From the NCBI RefSeq assembly GCF_000801105.2, contig NC_079519.1:10290668-10354667 (forward strand): 64,000 bases of DNA. Direction: 5' to 3'. Shown piece by piece: positions 36,660 through 48,716 of this stretch. Below the pieces are notes generated by a model. The model was not told the origin of the DNA. It did not search any database and saw only the letters and a program-made list of their open reading frames with translations. How positions within the stretch are numbered: position 1 is the first letter of the stretch; the number at the start of each line of letters is the position of its first letter. A program made the translations under genes and the position numbers. The DNA comes from Raphanus sativus (Eukaryota > Streptophyta > Magnoliopsida > Brassicales > Brassicaceae).

Positions 36660-36965
36660 CTTACCGGCGTTAGGGTTTACAGAGAAACGGCGCTACGGTT
36701 TACAGAGAAGAAGCAGCGGCGCTAGGGTTTAGAAGAAGCGGCGGTGCTAGCTAGTGTTTAGAGGAAGCGGCGGTGAGAACGTTGGTGAGCACGGTGGCGA
36801 GGGCGACGGTTTGTTCGGAAATAGTGGAAGCGGGGGCGCTAGGGTTTAGAGGAATCGGCGGCGCTAGGGTTAGAAGAAGCTGCGGCGACAACGGTGAGAA
36901 TGAAGTGAGATAGATAGCCGACGTTGAGAACGATGGTTGTTCGGAAATAGTGGGAATTCGAATCG
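36660..36965 (-). promoter_or_regulatory. GC-rich repeated leader of the ULP gene
   Basis: Upstream of the first exon a motif like GCGGCGGCGCTAGGGTTTAG recurs five or so times in imperfect form. It is far richer in GC than its surroundings and is likely the leader or promoter of the ULP gene. On the minus strand it reads CTAAACCCTAGCGCCGC. Confidence 0.45.
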
Positions 36966-37796
36966 CCTTTGATATCGCCGGTGAGAGAGAACTGTTAGGG
37001 TTTCTGAATTTCGCGGAAAATGAAAAAAAAAATCACCTTATATATTGGGTAAATAATCCGGTTAGCTTTAAAAGTACATTGGTAAACTTTAAGGTTTGGT
37101 CCGGTTTAGACGACTTATTCTGGCTGATAATGTACATCAGACGACCTAATATTTAGTCGTCTGGGCACAGAAGACTAAATATTAAGTCGTCTCATACCCT
37201 AAAATGAACCCCTAAACTAAAATGACTAAATTAACTTACTAACCACGTTATAAAATCAAATTATACTTCAATAGTGTTTACTATACACAGAAATGAACAC
37301 GCTTAGGTAATTTTAAAAATTTTCAAAAACGGTTTTAATGCTTTCCAAAATCTAACCCTAAGAACACATACAATACTACAACATATGTTGATGAAACATA
37401 AACTAAAGAATATCATGACTCACTACTTTCACTCATCTGGGCTGAAAACAATTGAAATTTGTTATATATTAATTTATATCTCTTAAGACATATGTTAATT
37501 ACATAATTCCAATTTTTCACTTATCAAAATATTTTTTACAAAATTTTTAAATTATGTTTAAGAATAACTGTCCAGACGACTTAACTTAAAGTCGTCTGGA
37601 CGACTTATTTTCAAGTCGTCTGTTTACAGACGACTTGCAAGGGGTAGAAACGTAAAAAAAAATCCGTTTTTTTGTTTGTTCACAAGGAGATAGTTGTAAT
37701 TTCAATAACTTTTTAAATTACTTTTGCCTTTGACCCAAGTTGGGGTATTCTTTTGGATTTGACTCTTAAGTTTTGAGTCACAATTGGTAATTCCAC

Positions 37797-38394
37797 TCAT
37801 GATATTTTCTTATAGTCCAGTCCACACACCAGTACAGCAAAATTTGAGCTCTCGTCACATCAAGACAAATCTTTAACCAACCAATTTTACTCGAATACTA
37901 TCCTAGTCCTTCTATTACCCTTTTTGTAACAGACTCCCTCTATTACTCTATGTTAAGATATTTTAGAACTTTTTCTTCATTTTAGTTGTTTTTTGAAGTT
38001 TTCATAAAAATAATTTAATTTAATATTTATGATAATTTGTATGATGGGCTCATAGCTATAAGAAGTGATGGATTGGATTTTCACTATATTTAAGTAAACC
38101 AGCAATTAGGATGATATCTTATGATCGAGTTCACAAAAACCATTTTAACTAAAACTATGAGTAATGACTAAATATCGTTTTTTAGTTTTGAAGCAATAAA
38201 ATAAAATTAATATAAAATTTTATATTACAAATTTTGAATATTCATTAAATATTAAAAGTTTATGATTTAAAGCATTCAAATTCTGAAACAATAGTTTCCA
38301 TATCTAAATTTTCATATTAAAAATGTTAAATATTCATAAAATCTTTAATGGTTTACGATTTTAAAGTATCTTTTATCAATGATTTAAAGTACGA
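37797..38394. other. AT-rich spacer
   Basis: Nothing recognisable. It separates the ULP element from the next repeat-rich element. Confidence 0.5.
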
Positions 38395-41355
38395 GAAATT
38401 TGCCGAAAATGACTTAAAACTTGATTTTGAATACAAAAATATAACTCAAATTTAATTAAATGTAAAAGTAGCCCAAAAAACTAATGAAATTACAATAACC
38501 CCATTATGACCAAACAAAAAATTTGTATTGAGTTTTACAATTATAACCCTCCGTCTGAGAAGACTTACAAATAATTTTATAATTTTATAAAAAAAACATT
38601 TTGATGGAGAAAAAATTGAAATAATGTATTAATAAATATTTCTAAATGATGTAGATTTAGTTTTACTAATATTAATTATTTTCAACATAGATGAGTGAAT
38701 GTAGATTGAGTCATGATAATCTTTAGGTCTAGGGTTTGGTAACATATGTTATAGTATTGTTAATATTTTTAAGGTTAGATTTTGATTTTTTTTAAAAAAA
38801 TTTGACCTATATATATTTAGTGATTATCTAATAACTTGATTTAAACACTTTCTAAGTATCTTTTAAGTTTAAAAATGTGTTTTTTGCTTAGTTATTTGAC
38901 TATAGAGTCTGGAAGACTTTCATATGATTTCTTGGTAAGTATTCTAACATATCATGTCTAAGTTTAGTAAAATTTAGGGTTCCACCTAATTTTTTAGAAA
39001 GTCTTTCAAGGAAAGTCTTCTCATGTATTAGATCTTAAAACTAAATAAATTTTATAAAAGATATTTTGATGGAGAAAAAATGAAATAATGTAATAATAAA
39101 CATTTCTAAGTGATGTAAAATTAGTTTTACTAAAATTGAATTATTTTCAACATAGATGAGTAAATGTAGATTGAGTCATAACATATGTTATAGTATTGTT
39201 AGTATTTTTAGGGTAAGATTTTGAATTTTTATCTTCTTTCTTTTTATTCTGACATATATCTTTCTAGTGACTATCTAATAACTTGATTTAAACACTTTCT
39301 AAGTCTTTTTAAGTTTTAAAATGTGTTTTTTTTTGTTTTGTTATTTGATTATAGGGTCCGGAAGGAAGACTCATATGAGACTTCCCAATGACTTCTTGGG
39401 AAGTCTTCTAACATATAATGCTAAATTTTAGTAAAATTTAGGGTTCCCATCTAAAGTTTTAGAAGAATTTTGGTTTCACGCCTAAATCGAAGTCTTCCAA
39501 AAGTCTTACATGAGAATAATGCACTAGAAAACATCAGGGGAAATCGTCTCGGGGAATAAGAAATTTAGGGCTTAGAAGACTTCTCTGAAAGTCTTCTGAA
39601 CTGAAAATATTTAACCTAATTAGAATTTTTTTTCTCCCTATATATAGTAAATTTACAAATTCTCTATCTTTCTCTCAAATGGCTACAACAAAAATGTAAT
39701 GTTTCTCACTCTAAAACTCTTTAACCTCTCTCTAATCTCTTTAAACTTGAAAACTGAAAAATTTATATCAATTTTTCTTTTTTCTTATGTCTTTCTCACT
39801 AATTTATCTTGTTTTGCAGGTTTTTTCATTATATGGTTTTCATCTTTCACTACTTTAAAGGTAAATCAATAAATTTTGAAAATTCATTTTTTCGTATGTA
39901 TTTCTCACTAATTTATCTTGTTTTGCTGTTTTCTCATTACATGGTTCTCATTTTTCATTACTTTAAAGGTAGATCTAAAAATTTAAAATATTTATTTTTG
40001 TGTGCTATATGTTAGATTATTAAAATTTGTAGATTCAGCATAATATGAATGTTTTATTTATTATTTAAACATAGAAATTTTTATTTTTGAAGTTTTTCTC
40101 TGTTTTGATGTCATTTGTTTCTTAGAGATTTTCAGTTTCTTTTTGTTAACAAAAGAAAGTTAAAAAAAACTTCCCTATAAATCTTATCGATGGAGAACAC
40201 ATCTAGCGAAGTCATTTGAAAGTCTTCTGAAAGTCTTCTGAAAGTCTTCACTTAATATCTGAAAAAACGATTTCATACCTTGAATATGTGAGATGACTTC
40301 CTTACCTTCTCAAAGCACCCATAACTTCACTACAAAAGCTACCAACTAATTCATGATCAAGAATCATGAGTTTCAATATCTCTATGAACCTTACAAAGGT
40401 TGAAATCAAAATTTTGGGGTTTTGATGAACTTAAAGGGAAAGTGAAAGAGATTTGATTTGTGTGCATGAGTAAGAAACATAGTGTTATAATATTGATGGT
40501 TCAGTAGATCTTGAAAATAATTTAATTTTTTTATAAAAAATATATTGATGGGTAAAAAATTGAAATCATGTAAAAATAAACATTTCTCAATGATGTAAAT
40601 TTAGTTTATCTAAAATTGAATTATCTTCAACATAAATGAGTAAATGTAGATTGGTTCATGAGTCATTGGTTTAAGGATTAGTAACTTATGTTATAGTATT
40701 GTTGGTATCTTTAGGGTTAGATTCTCAAATTTTATCTTCGTTTTTTTTCAAATTGACCTATATATGTTTAGTAACTATCTAATAAATTGATTTAAACACT
40801 TTCTAAGTTAATTTTAAGTTTAAGAAAGTATGTTTTTGCATAGTTATTTGATTTTATGGTCTGGAAGACTCACAGAAGACTTAAAAAGAAGTCTTCTCGC
40901 ACATCCCGCCTAAAATTTAGTAAAATTTAGGGTTCCCGCCTAATTTTTTAAAAATAATTTAGGTTTCCCGCCTAAATCAAAGTCTTCCAGAGAAAATTTT
41001 CCCATGGATTAGATCTTAAAGTAATTAATAAATTTTTTTACAAAATATTTTCAAAGAGAAAAAGTCGAAATCGTGTATTAATAAACATTTCTAAAAGATA
41101 GAAATTTTTGTTTTACTGAAATTGAATTATTTGTAACATAGATGAGTGAATGTAGATTATGTCATGATAGTCTTTGGTTTAGGGTATGGTAACATATATT
41201 GTGGTATTGTTTGTATTTTTAGGGTTAGATTTTGAAATCTTATCTCACATTTTTTTTTCAAATTGACCTATATATGTTTAGTAACTATCTAATAACTTGA
41301 TTTAAACACTTTCTAAGTTTCTTTTAAGTTTAATAAAGTGTTTTTGCATAGTTAT

Positions 41356-41935
41356 TGAGAGTAAGAAACATTGAAACTGTTATACATTAAGAGTTTCAAA
41401 TTGGTTGTTCATAGTGTTAGGTGTATTGATGACAATGGTAATATTATAAATACTTGGTGAAGATGACGAAGATAAGGTAAAAGATTCATTTTTAAATTAT
41501 TTTCAAGATCTACTCTTAGGGTATCTCCAATGGAGCACTATTTTCTCCTCTATAATTCACTCTATTTTAGAGTAAACCTATTATAGAGTTGGTTTTACTT
41601 TCATGGTTAACTCTATAATAGAGTGACTCTATAATATAGTGGAAAATAAAGGGATGCAACCACTCTATTATAGAGTCACTCTATTATAAAGTTAACCATG
41701 AGAGCAAAACCAACTCTATAATAGGTTTACTCTAAAATATAGTGAATTATAGAGGAGAAAATAGAGTTCCATTGGAGATGGTCTAATAAGATATTGAGAG
41801 TCAGAAACATTGAAACTTTTATGCAAAGTTTCAAATTGGTTGTTCATAGTGTTAGGTGTATTGATGACAATGATAATATCATAAATAATTGGGGAAGATG
41901 ACAAAGGTAAGATAAAAGATTTATTTTTGAAAAAA
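41356..41935. repeat. Direct repeats of ~145 bp flanking a palindromic MITE
   Basis: The stretch 41356-41500 reappears at 41793-41935 (shared TTGGTTGTTCATAGTGTTAG and GTGTATTGATGACAATG). Between them sits the palindromic element at 41518-41784. Confidence 0.7.
41518..41784. mobile_element. Near-perfect palindromic MITE
   Basis: The element folds on itself almost completely: GGTATCTCCAATGGAGCACT at the left pairs with the right end (CCATTGGAGATGGTC), and CTCTATAATAGAGT-like motifs fill the arms. ATCTCCAATGG ends and adjoining TTA/TAA suggest a PIF/Harbinger-type MITE, but the 3-bp duplication does not match cleanly. Confidence 0.7.
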
Positions 41936-42075
41936 AAAAATTATTGGTATTTTCGTGAATAACTCAGACTTAGGGTGAATAGAAAAAAAAATTCAAAAAA
42001 ACATGAATTATTTTGTGTTTCACTTGAAATTGTAGGTCATATTTGAAAAAAAAATCCTTAAAATACTCCGATTTT

Positions 42076-42846
42076 GAATAAAAGAGATTTTCCTTTTTAA
42101 TATTTTCTTGAGGGTTACTATGATTTTGAATTGACCCTACCGATGGAGAAAGATGTGCCTACCTTAGTATTTGATATTACCATCTTATACGATCGGGGGT
42201 CGAGTTTTATGAATAAATGTTTTGATGTGTTTCCTAGTTGTGTTTTCTCCTGGATAGATACTTATGATAGAGCAGTCTCTGTATCTTTTTTTTTTTTGTC
42301 AACGCAGTCTCTATATCTGTTCATCTTTCCACTTTAAATCTAAAAAACTTTACCGATGTTGAAAAATAAAACTTTCAATACAAAAAATTATAAATAGACT
42401 AATACTATAAAAGAGTAGTTACTGAGCAATGGTTTTTGAGCTAAGAGAGTTATAAGGGAAGAATAATGAACAAAATGGAAATACGGTTGCAGCCTATCCG
42501 TAACGTATTGTAGTAAATTACTTCAACTAACATTCTTAGTCCTAAATGAGCATTCCTTTATCCGTAACGTATTGTAGTCTACATGTATGTGTTCGAGTTC
42601 CCATATATATATAGTATAAATCTAAAATATCATTAGAACACCATTAGGTAAAACGGTTGCAGCCGAAGGTAAATTACTTCAACTAACATTCGTAGTCCTA
42701 AATGGATATATCTTTATCCGTAACGTATTGTATGAGTCCACATGTATATGTTCAAGTCACATATATGTATGTATATAAAGCATATTGTTTAATCTGGTCA
42801 CTAAAATATCTCTAAAACACCATTGAGTAAAAGGTTTAGTTAATTA
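42076..42846. other. Spacer with a tandem duplication and an oligo(T) insertion
   Basis: A block of about 170 nt is duplicated in tandem (about 42485-42650 and 42655-42830; both carry AAATTACTTCAACTAACATT and TTTATCCGTAACGTATTGTA). At 42287-42303 an oligo(T)+GTCAAC insertion is flanked by GCAGTCTCTGTATCT and its near copy. No gene is recognised. Confidence 0.6.
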
Positions 42847-44319
42847 CTAGATTTTGATTTGCACGTCCGTGCGGCTGTATATTCAAATATATGTTGCTAT
42901 TTATTTTTCATGTCAATATCAAAGTTAGATAAAAAATTCAAATCCGAAGAACCGAACTGATCAACCCGAACCAAAATTGATTAAATATTCAAATTATTCA
43001 AAATTTTGATATTTAGACAATTCGAACCGAAATATTTTGAATATCAAAATGTATCTGAAAAAGGTTTATATACTTATATATATATACAGTATTAATAGTT
43101 TTTAGTTTTATTATATATAAAACATCCAGAATATATATGATACTTTTAGGTTGGTTTAGATACTTGAAAATATATAAAAATAGTCAAATATAAATATCTA
43201 ATATAATTCGAACTGAAATTTAGAAATATATGAATGAGGCTGAAATCTTTGATCCCGGAAACCCGACACCCAAACAGATACGAAACGAACCGGAATGGAT
43301 ACCTGAACGCCCAGCCCTAGTCACTATTGTGTATCATATATATGCCATCATATAATTAATTATATTGGTCCATCATATAAATAATCATATAATTAATAGT
43401 ATGTTATATGTACCATCTTATAAATAATCACATATATTATATTCTTAAAGTTTAATGTGAAATATAAAAACCGTATTTAAGTTAGTATATGAAATTAATC
43501 TTTTTGTTGTATTTTTCTTATATATATTAAAAACATTTTTTAATAATTGTTATTGGAAAATATTTTACTGAAAATAAATTTTTGAATATATGCATATTTT
43601 AAATCAATTTTTGATATAAATTAACTTTAAATTATTATTTTGATTTGAAATATGTATATAAAATTTAAAATTTATTGTATGATTATTTTAGACAAAGTAA
43701 TGTTTTTAGGTAATTAGATTAGTCTATTTTGTATATATTTAAAACTGATATAATGGATTTCTAATTTTTATTAATAACATAAGCCATTACTTTTTCTTCT
43801 TGACATACTTTTATCCATGTTTCAATTTTTATTTTTTTGCATTAGTTTTCTATGAATTACTATTAATTTTATGATTTTTTTTTTTGAAAATTGAACTCTT
43901 GAAATTTTTATATTTGACTAAACTAAATAAAGTAATAATACTATTTTTTAAAATTTATTTATATAATATACTATTTATATTTCAGTTTGTGTTTTTATTT
44001 TCACCATAAAGAATTGTAAATAAAAAGAATTGTAAATATAGTGACATAATTGTAAATAAAAAGAAATATAGGAAAAAATGTTGTTTAATTTATTGTACAA
44101 TAATGGCTAAATGTTTAAATAAAAAGAAGTATTAAATATATTATTCATGTTTCTAAACAATTCTCATTTGTTATTAATTTATTGAAAATACAATGACTAA
44201 ATGTGTAAATAAAAGAAAATACACATCTCTACTATCCATGTTTCCAAACATATCTCATTTATTATACTATTCTTGTTTCCAAACAATCCAATTGTGTACT
44301 TCAACTTTAATAATATAGA
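42847..44319 (-). mobile_element. Non-autonomous Helitron
   Basis: On the minus strand it begins TCTATATTATTAAAG and ends with the hairpin GCACGGACGTGC followed by AAATCAAAAT and CTAG. It lies between A and T. The inside is AT-rich; a stretch ending CCCAGCCCTAG near 43318 may be the end of an older hAT insertion. It has no coding capacity. Confidence 0.8.
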
Positions 44320-46574
44320 TTAATAAATTGTTTAGCTGTAAATGTTTGATTGGTTGACAACAGTTAGGGTAGTCAAATGAATGTTCTAATGTTTACCGTC
44401 ATGAAATATTATATCCCTTCCGTTTCTAAAATTTATATTTTGTTATTTTTTTCCCACAGACTGCGAAAATAATTGTTAAAATTTATGTTTTGTTTTTAGT
44501 TATATTCCATATGTTTTATATTATAAATAGTTTAAGAGAAATTTGTTTGTTTCAAAATATAAATCATTTTTATATTTCTAGATATTTTTTACTTTAATAT
44601 ATTAGATATAGTGTAACTAATCAAATAATAGAGGTTTTATCTATGTTTGATTTAACTACACCTAATTTATATATCAATATTACATTTTAATAAAATAATA
44701 TTTTTTCAAAATTTTTAGACGTTCAACGAAAACTACTTATATAATGAAACAAAGAACTATATACTTCATCGATAGTTTTTGAAATAAATAAAATTATTTA
44801 TAAAAATCAATACAGTTGGTAATTGATATTAAGATGGATATAAGTATAATTTATTTAAATTCTAAAATGACGTTATTTGGGTAACAAGAAAAAACTGTTA
44901 AAATAACACTTTTAAAGAAGCATAAGAATTATTGTTTAAATGATACTGTTTAAGAATATCACTTTGATATTCTTTACGCATATTAAGAAAATGATTGATG
45001 AATTTATGTTTTTATTAATTATATATTTCACCAACAGTATTTGAGATAAATAATAATATTTATAAAATCAATGCATTAGCAACAATAATAAAAAATGTTA
45101 CATGATATTAAAAAAACAATAAAGATCACTACACAAATAAGTAGATAATGTTATTCGCTGTTTTTTTTTTCCCAGATAATGTGATTCACTTGAATGTCAA
45201 TACATTTAACAATGTATGAGTGAGTAGATTCACTTTCTTGTTTTGGAGATTGTCTGCTTTGCTCTCCATACATGTTTGATTTTGATGTAGGGATTTTAGT
45301 CGGAAGTTGTTGATGATTGTTTGTGTTTCCACTGTAAAAAAAATCAATTTAGACACATCCATTATACAACATAAGAGTTGACTTACAAGTATCTCCATCT
45401 CAACTCTATAATCTATTCCAAAAATGAAGCAAGACATTGAGTATGAACAAAAACAAAAAAAAAATCACTCCATTTATTGAGTAGTTTTTTATTTTTTGTT
45501 CATTCTTCATTTCTCATTTCATTTTTAGCGTAAATTGTGAAGTGTAGATGAAGATTCTACAAAAAGATCAGAGTTATACCTATAAAGATTGAGTGACGAG
45601 GAAACTATATGAAGTTGAATTAATTAGGGTTGGACGTGGAGAGATATTTTATACTTCTATATTTTAAGACTCTCAATTTTAAGAGATTAAAGATAATAAT
45701 TAAATTTAATACATGCATCATTTTTTGACTTAATAGTTTCCATATATATGAACTAATATTTCAATATATTCAAGTTTATATGACAAAATTATACTTGAAT
45801 GTTTATTTTCAATTATATGGCTAAAAATCAAATCTCTCTGGGTAAAATAAAAATCTAAAACTAAACAACTTTTATGGAATTGGTGGATAGTTTTTGTTGT
45901 TTATATGACCTGTGGACAAATATGTTTCTATATGTATTTAATCTGGCATCAGCATCAGCTAATATCTTCTACTTGTATTTTGCTTAAACTTGGATATTTA
46001 GCTAAATATACGATCTGATTTCTCTTATCTGGAGTCAGTACCGGTCCTGACTTTATAAGGACCAGAAGCAATTTAAAAAAAAAAGCTTATAGTGACCAAC
46101 TTACAGTTCGAACTCAGGCTGTAGTGGTTTCAGCTTCACTAATAATACCACTAAACTAATGAAACATAAAGTGTGAGTTGCCAAAAATGATATATATAGT
46201 TTTAAGGGCTGGATTTTTGTACTTCTACAATGTTCTATCAGAGTGCCTAGAACTAAGCATAAAATTCGAAAACTCGATCCGCACTGATCTGAAACGTAAA
46301 AAATATTTAAATGAGTCTTATAAGATGTTACAAAACATATTTGAACGCAATGTGTTATTAACCAAATCCGTAAAAAAAAATCTAAAAAATATATCCGAAG
46401 AAACCGATCCAAATATCCAGTTAATGTATAATATAAATATTTAAAACATAAATATATACATCAAATAATTAATTTCATATTTATTTTGATATGATATCTA
46501 ACAGAAAGTATTTAAAATTTAAATAAATACTTTAAATACACCAGTTTATATCATATATATATATATATTGGTCT
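44320..46574. other. AT-rich spacer with repeat debris
   Basis: No gene is recognised. A stretch at 46036-46180 has a box B-like AGTTCGAACTC (46107) on the minus strand and could be an old SINE. Two similar AT-rich blocks occur near 44770 and 45030. Confidence 0.4.
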
Positions 46575-47350
46575 TTTTCTTCTCCTCCAATGGCGTTCCT
46601 TGTAGCTGATTTATCTTGCTCCCTGAACAACCAGATCAAAACCTAAACGTGGTGTCTCCGTAGATCCTCCAGAACCTTAGTTCCTCCCGGCCTCCACCAA
46701 TTCTCCTGGCCTTCCTTAAGCATCCGTCGACGCTCTTAACTGACCCTGAATCCCTGATATTTGCTCTCCAGTGGAACATCTCAGGCTGATGTATAATCTC
46801 ATTTCAGGCCCTCTTCTGTTGCCTTTTCAGAAAGTAGTGAACTTGTGGCCTTAGGCCAACAGTGTTAGCTCAGATTGTTTATACTTTCATGGATTCATGT
46901 GGCACTTTTATCGCCTTGGTGTGGCCTCTTACTGCAGTATGCAGATTTCAATCCGTTGTTGCTTTGGATTAGTTGAGACTTTTATAGCCATTTCTCTCAC
47001 TTAATTGATGGTTTTACGAGGAGCTTAGTCTCAAATCAAGTCTTCCTTCCAGTTTTATGACCTTTCTACCGTTGTTGCAGTGTCTAACCATGTTGATTTC
47101 ACATGTTGCACTTTATGGGTATTTCTAAGCTTATTGCAGGTCAGACTGTCAAGACTTTCTTTCAGAGAGAGTTGGTTATTCGATTCCGTATCGTGTCTTC
47201 TGAAGTTTCTCATCTTGTATTTAGCTTTGCGTGTTGTATGGCAAAGATTGTAGTTGGTTATCCTTTTCTGTTTTGTAAGTTTTTTCTCCTGTAATGGAGT
47301 GTAAACTAAAAATTTTGAACTAATGAAGTATGGTTTGTCCCAAAAAAAAA
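46575..47350 (+). other. GC-richer block ending in oligo(A), probably a retroposed sequence
   Basis: This block is clearly less AT-rich than its surroundings and ends GAAGTATGGTTTGTCCC followed by nine A. The tail resembles plant LINE 3' ends (AACTAATGAAGTATG). I could not identify a domain in any frame, nor a target-site duplication. It may be an internally deleted LINE or a retroposed transcript. Confidence 0.35.
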
Positions 47351-47496
47351 CTAAATATCTAATATGATCCTTAAAAATGAAAAAAAAAAATCAATACAAC
47401 AAAAACTTTATGTTAACCTCCTTTCTTGTTGGACAAAAATAACCTGTATTGAGTCATTCTCAGATCTGAATTTCGGAACCTCCAACCAAAACACAG

Positions 47497-48015
47497 ATTA
47501 TGACTAGAGCTGGGAATTTGACTCATTATCCGCGGACCCCGCCCCGTTTGACCCGTCGCGGTGCGGGTGCGGGTCGAGTGATTTGAAAAAAATTGTTCGC
47601 GGATGCGGGTGCGGGTCGAGTGATTTTAACGCGGGGCGGGTGCGGGTCGATAGAATTCAAATTACGGGTACCCGCCAACCCGCAAAATTAAAAAAAAAAA
47701 TTTAAAATAAGATTTTTTTAACAAAAGATATGTTTTTATAAAAAATAATAAAAATTACGAATATTTTAAAAAATTAATTAAATTATATTTTTTGTATTGT
47801 TTTTAAAAAAAAAATTATTAATAAAAAAATTATTTTTATTATTTTTTATTTTATCCGCGGATTACCCGCTAATTTATACGGAGCGGGGTGGGTCTTATTT
47901 TTTTTGAGTTGCGGGTCAAGCGGGTCGGATTTTTGAATCAAAAAAATGATTTGATCCGCAGCGGGGCGGGACGGGTCGGGACGGGTCAACCCGCAAACCC
48001 AGCACTAATTATGAC
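47497..48015. mobile_element. hAT-type MITE with GC-rich ends and 8-bp TSD
   Basis: The element is 47505-48007 with terminal inverted repeats TAGAGCTGGG and CCCAGCACTA, flanked by ATTATGAC at 47497-47504 and 48008-48015. Subterminal regions hold many GCGGGT/ACCCGC motifs, and the centre is very AT-rich. No transposase. Confidence 0.88.
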
Positions 48016-48071
48016 TAGTTAAAGAGTCCGAACCCCACAGTTTGTCAACTCGTTCTTAAGCGTTAGGATCT

Positions 48072-48089
48072 TTTTTTTTTTTTGTCAAC
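48072..48089 (-). repeat. Minimal oligo(T)+GTCAAC insertion with direct repeats
   Basis: An oligo(T) tract followed by GTCAAC lies between two copies of AAGCGTTAGGATCT (48058-48071 and 48090-48103), like those at 13741, 28510 and 42287. Confidence 0.7.
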
Positions 48090-48581
48090 AAGCGTTAGGA
48101 TCTAGTCATATTATAATGATAGCAACAAAAAGAATTTTAGTTTTCTGCATTGTCTAGCGAACATTTTGTAATCTAGCTACAGTAGTGAAACGACTATCGA
48201 ACAACTAAACTAAGCAATCACGTAACAACGGATGGCAGAAATAAAACTAATAACACGGTCGCTCGTATTTTTATATTACATATTTATATATGATTATGAT
48301 TTGATATATGAAGTGTAATCTAACTAAACGTCTTGGCAAACATCTGACTTTCTAAACTAAGACTTCAACTAATTCATTCGTTAACTTTGACCATCTCATT
48401 CTTTTTTTTTTGACCATCTCAGTCTTTGACCAACCTTCGTCATGAAACATAATATATTCATATGAAATATGGTTATAATATTAAACTTTGATGACAAAAT
48501 ATATGGTTATAATATTAACTTTGATGACAAAATAACAGAAAGCGAAGCACAAACCCAATTTCATATCAAATAATAAAATGT

Positions 48582-48716
48582 ACAGCTGCCAGTGGCGGAG
48601 CCAAGAAAACCATTTAGAGGAGTCAATTTCATCGTATATACATATATTACATGGGTCAATTGGTAACATTTTTCAGTTTTCTTTATCTAAGAGCTGCCTC
48701 CGCCACTGACAGCTGC
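48582..48716. mobile_element. Very short hAT-type MITE with 8-bp TSD
   Basis: The 119-bp element 48590-48708 has inverted ends CAGTGGCGGAGCCA and TGCCTCCGCCACTG, flanked by ACAGCTGC at 48582-48589 and 48709-48716. No coding capacity. Confidence 0.88.

Larger units (their letters stand above)
32190..37640. repeat. Dispersed palindromic AGACGACTTA...TAAGTCGTCT repeats
   Basis: Short units of the form AGACGACTTA / TAAGTCGTCT, often joined by CAGCTGGAAGACCTTCC, recur in clusters at 32190-32640, 33555-33610, 34200-34300, 35230-35400, 36340-36500, 37105-37190 and 37570-37640. After the gap a unit of about 45 nt is tandem (32553-32640). Clusters lie in introns and outer flanks of the ULP gene, not in its exons. 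Confidence 0.85.
31672..37796 (-). mobile_element. Mutator-like element carrying a ULP-type gene
   Basis: The ends are imperfect inverted repeats: left AAAAGTGACTCAAAACTTGA and right, read inverted, AATTGTGACTCAAAACTTAA, each followed by TCAAA and an AT-rich stretch. The only gene is a DUF1985/Ulp1-protease gene on the minus strand; no MURA transposase is visible, so it would depend on another element. This fits the Kaonashi-type (KI-MULE) elements of crucifers that carry ULP-like genes. Palindromic AAGTCGTC repeats fill introns and flanks. The 9-bp duplication was not resolved, so the borders are approximate. Confidence 0.7.
38395..42075. mobile_element. Decayed repeat-rich element with GAAGACTT motifs
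   Basis: A unit of about 320 nt occurs four times in the same orientation: about 38600-38925, 39060-39365, 40540-40868 and 41046-41360. Each contains GATTTAAACACTTTCTAAGT and ACATAGATGAGTGAATGTAG or close variants. GAAGACTT/AAGTCTTC motifs lie between units (for example 39350-39600 and 40210-40250), a short analogue of the AAGTCGTC motifs in the ULP element. The left start (GAAATTTGCCGAAAATGACT) resembles the end of a Mutator-like element. No protein is recognisable. Borders are approximate. Confidence 0.5.

Noticed and set aside
31672..37796. CACTA element as the carrier of the ULP gene
   Set aside because: No CACTA termini at the borders; the GTGACTCAAAACTT inverted ends and known ULP-carrying Mutator-like elements fit better.
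42131..42337. Small plus-strand gene of 68 codons
   Set aside because: Its end is created by the oligo(T) insertion at 42287 and no domain is recognised.
46036..46180. hAT end or SINE around ACCGGTCCTGAC
   Set aside because: Only one possible end and a weak box B were seen; no TSD or partner terminus.
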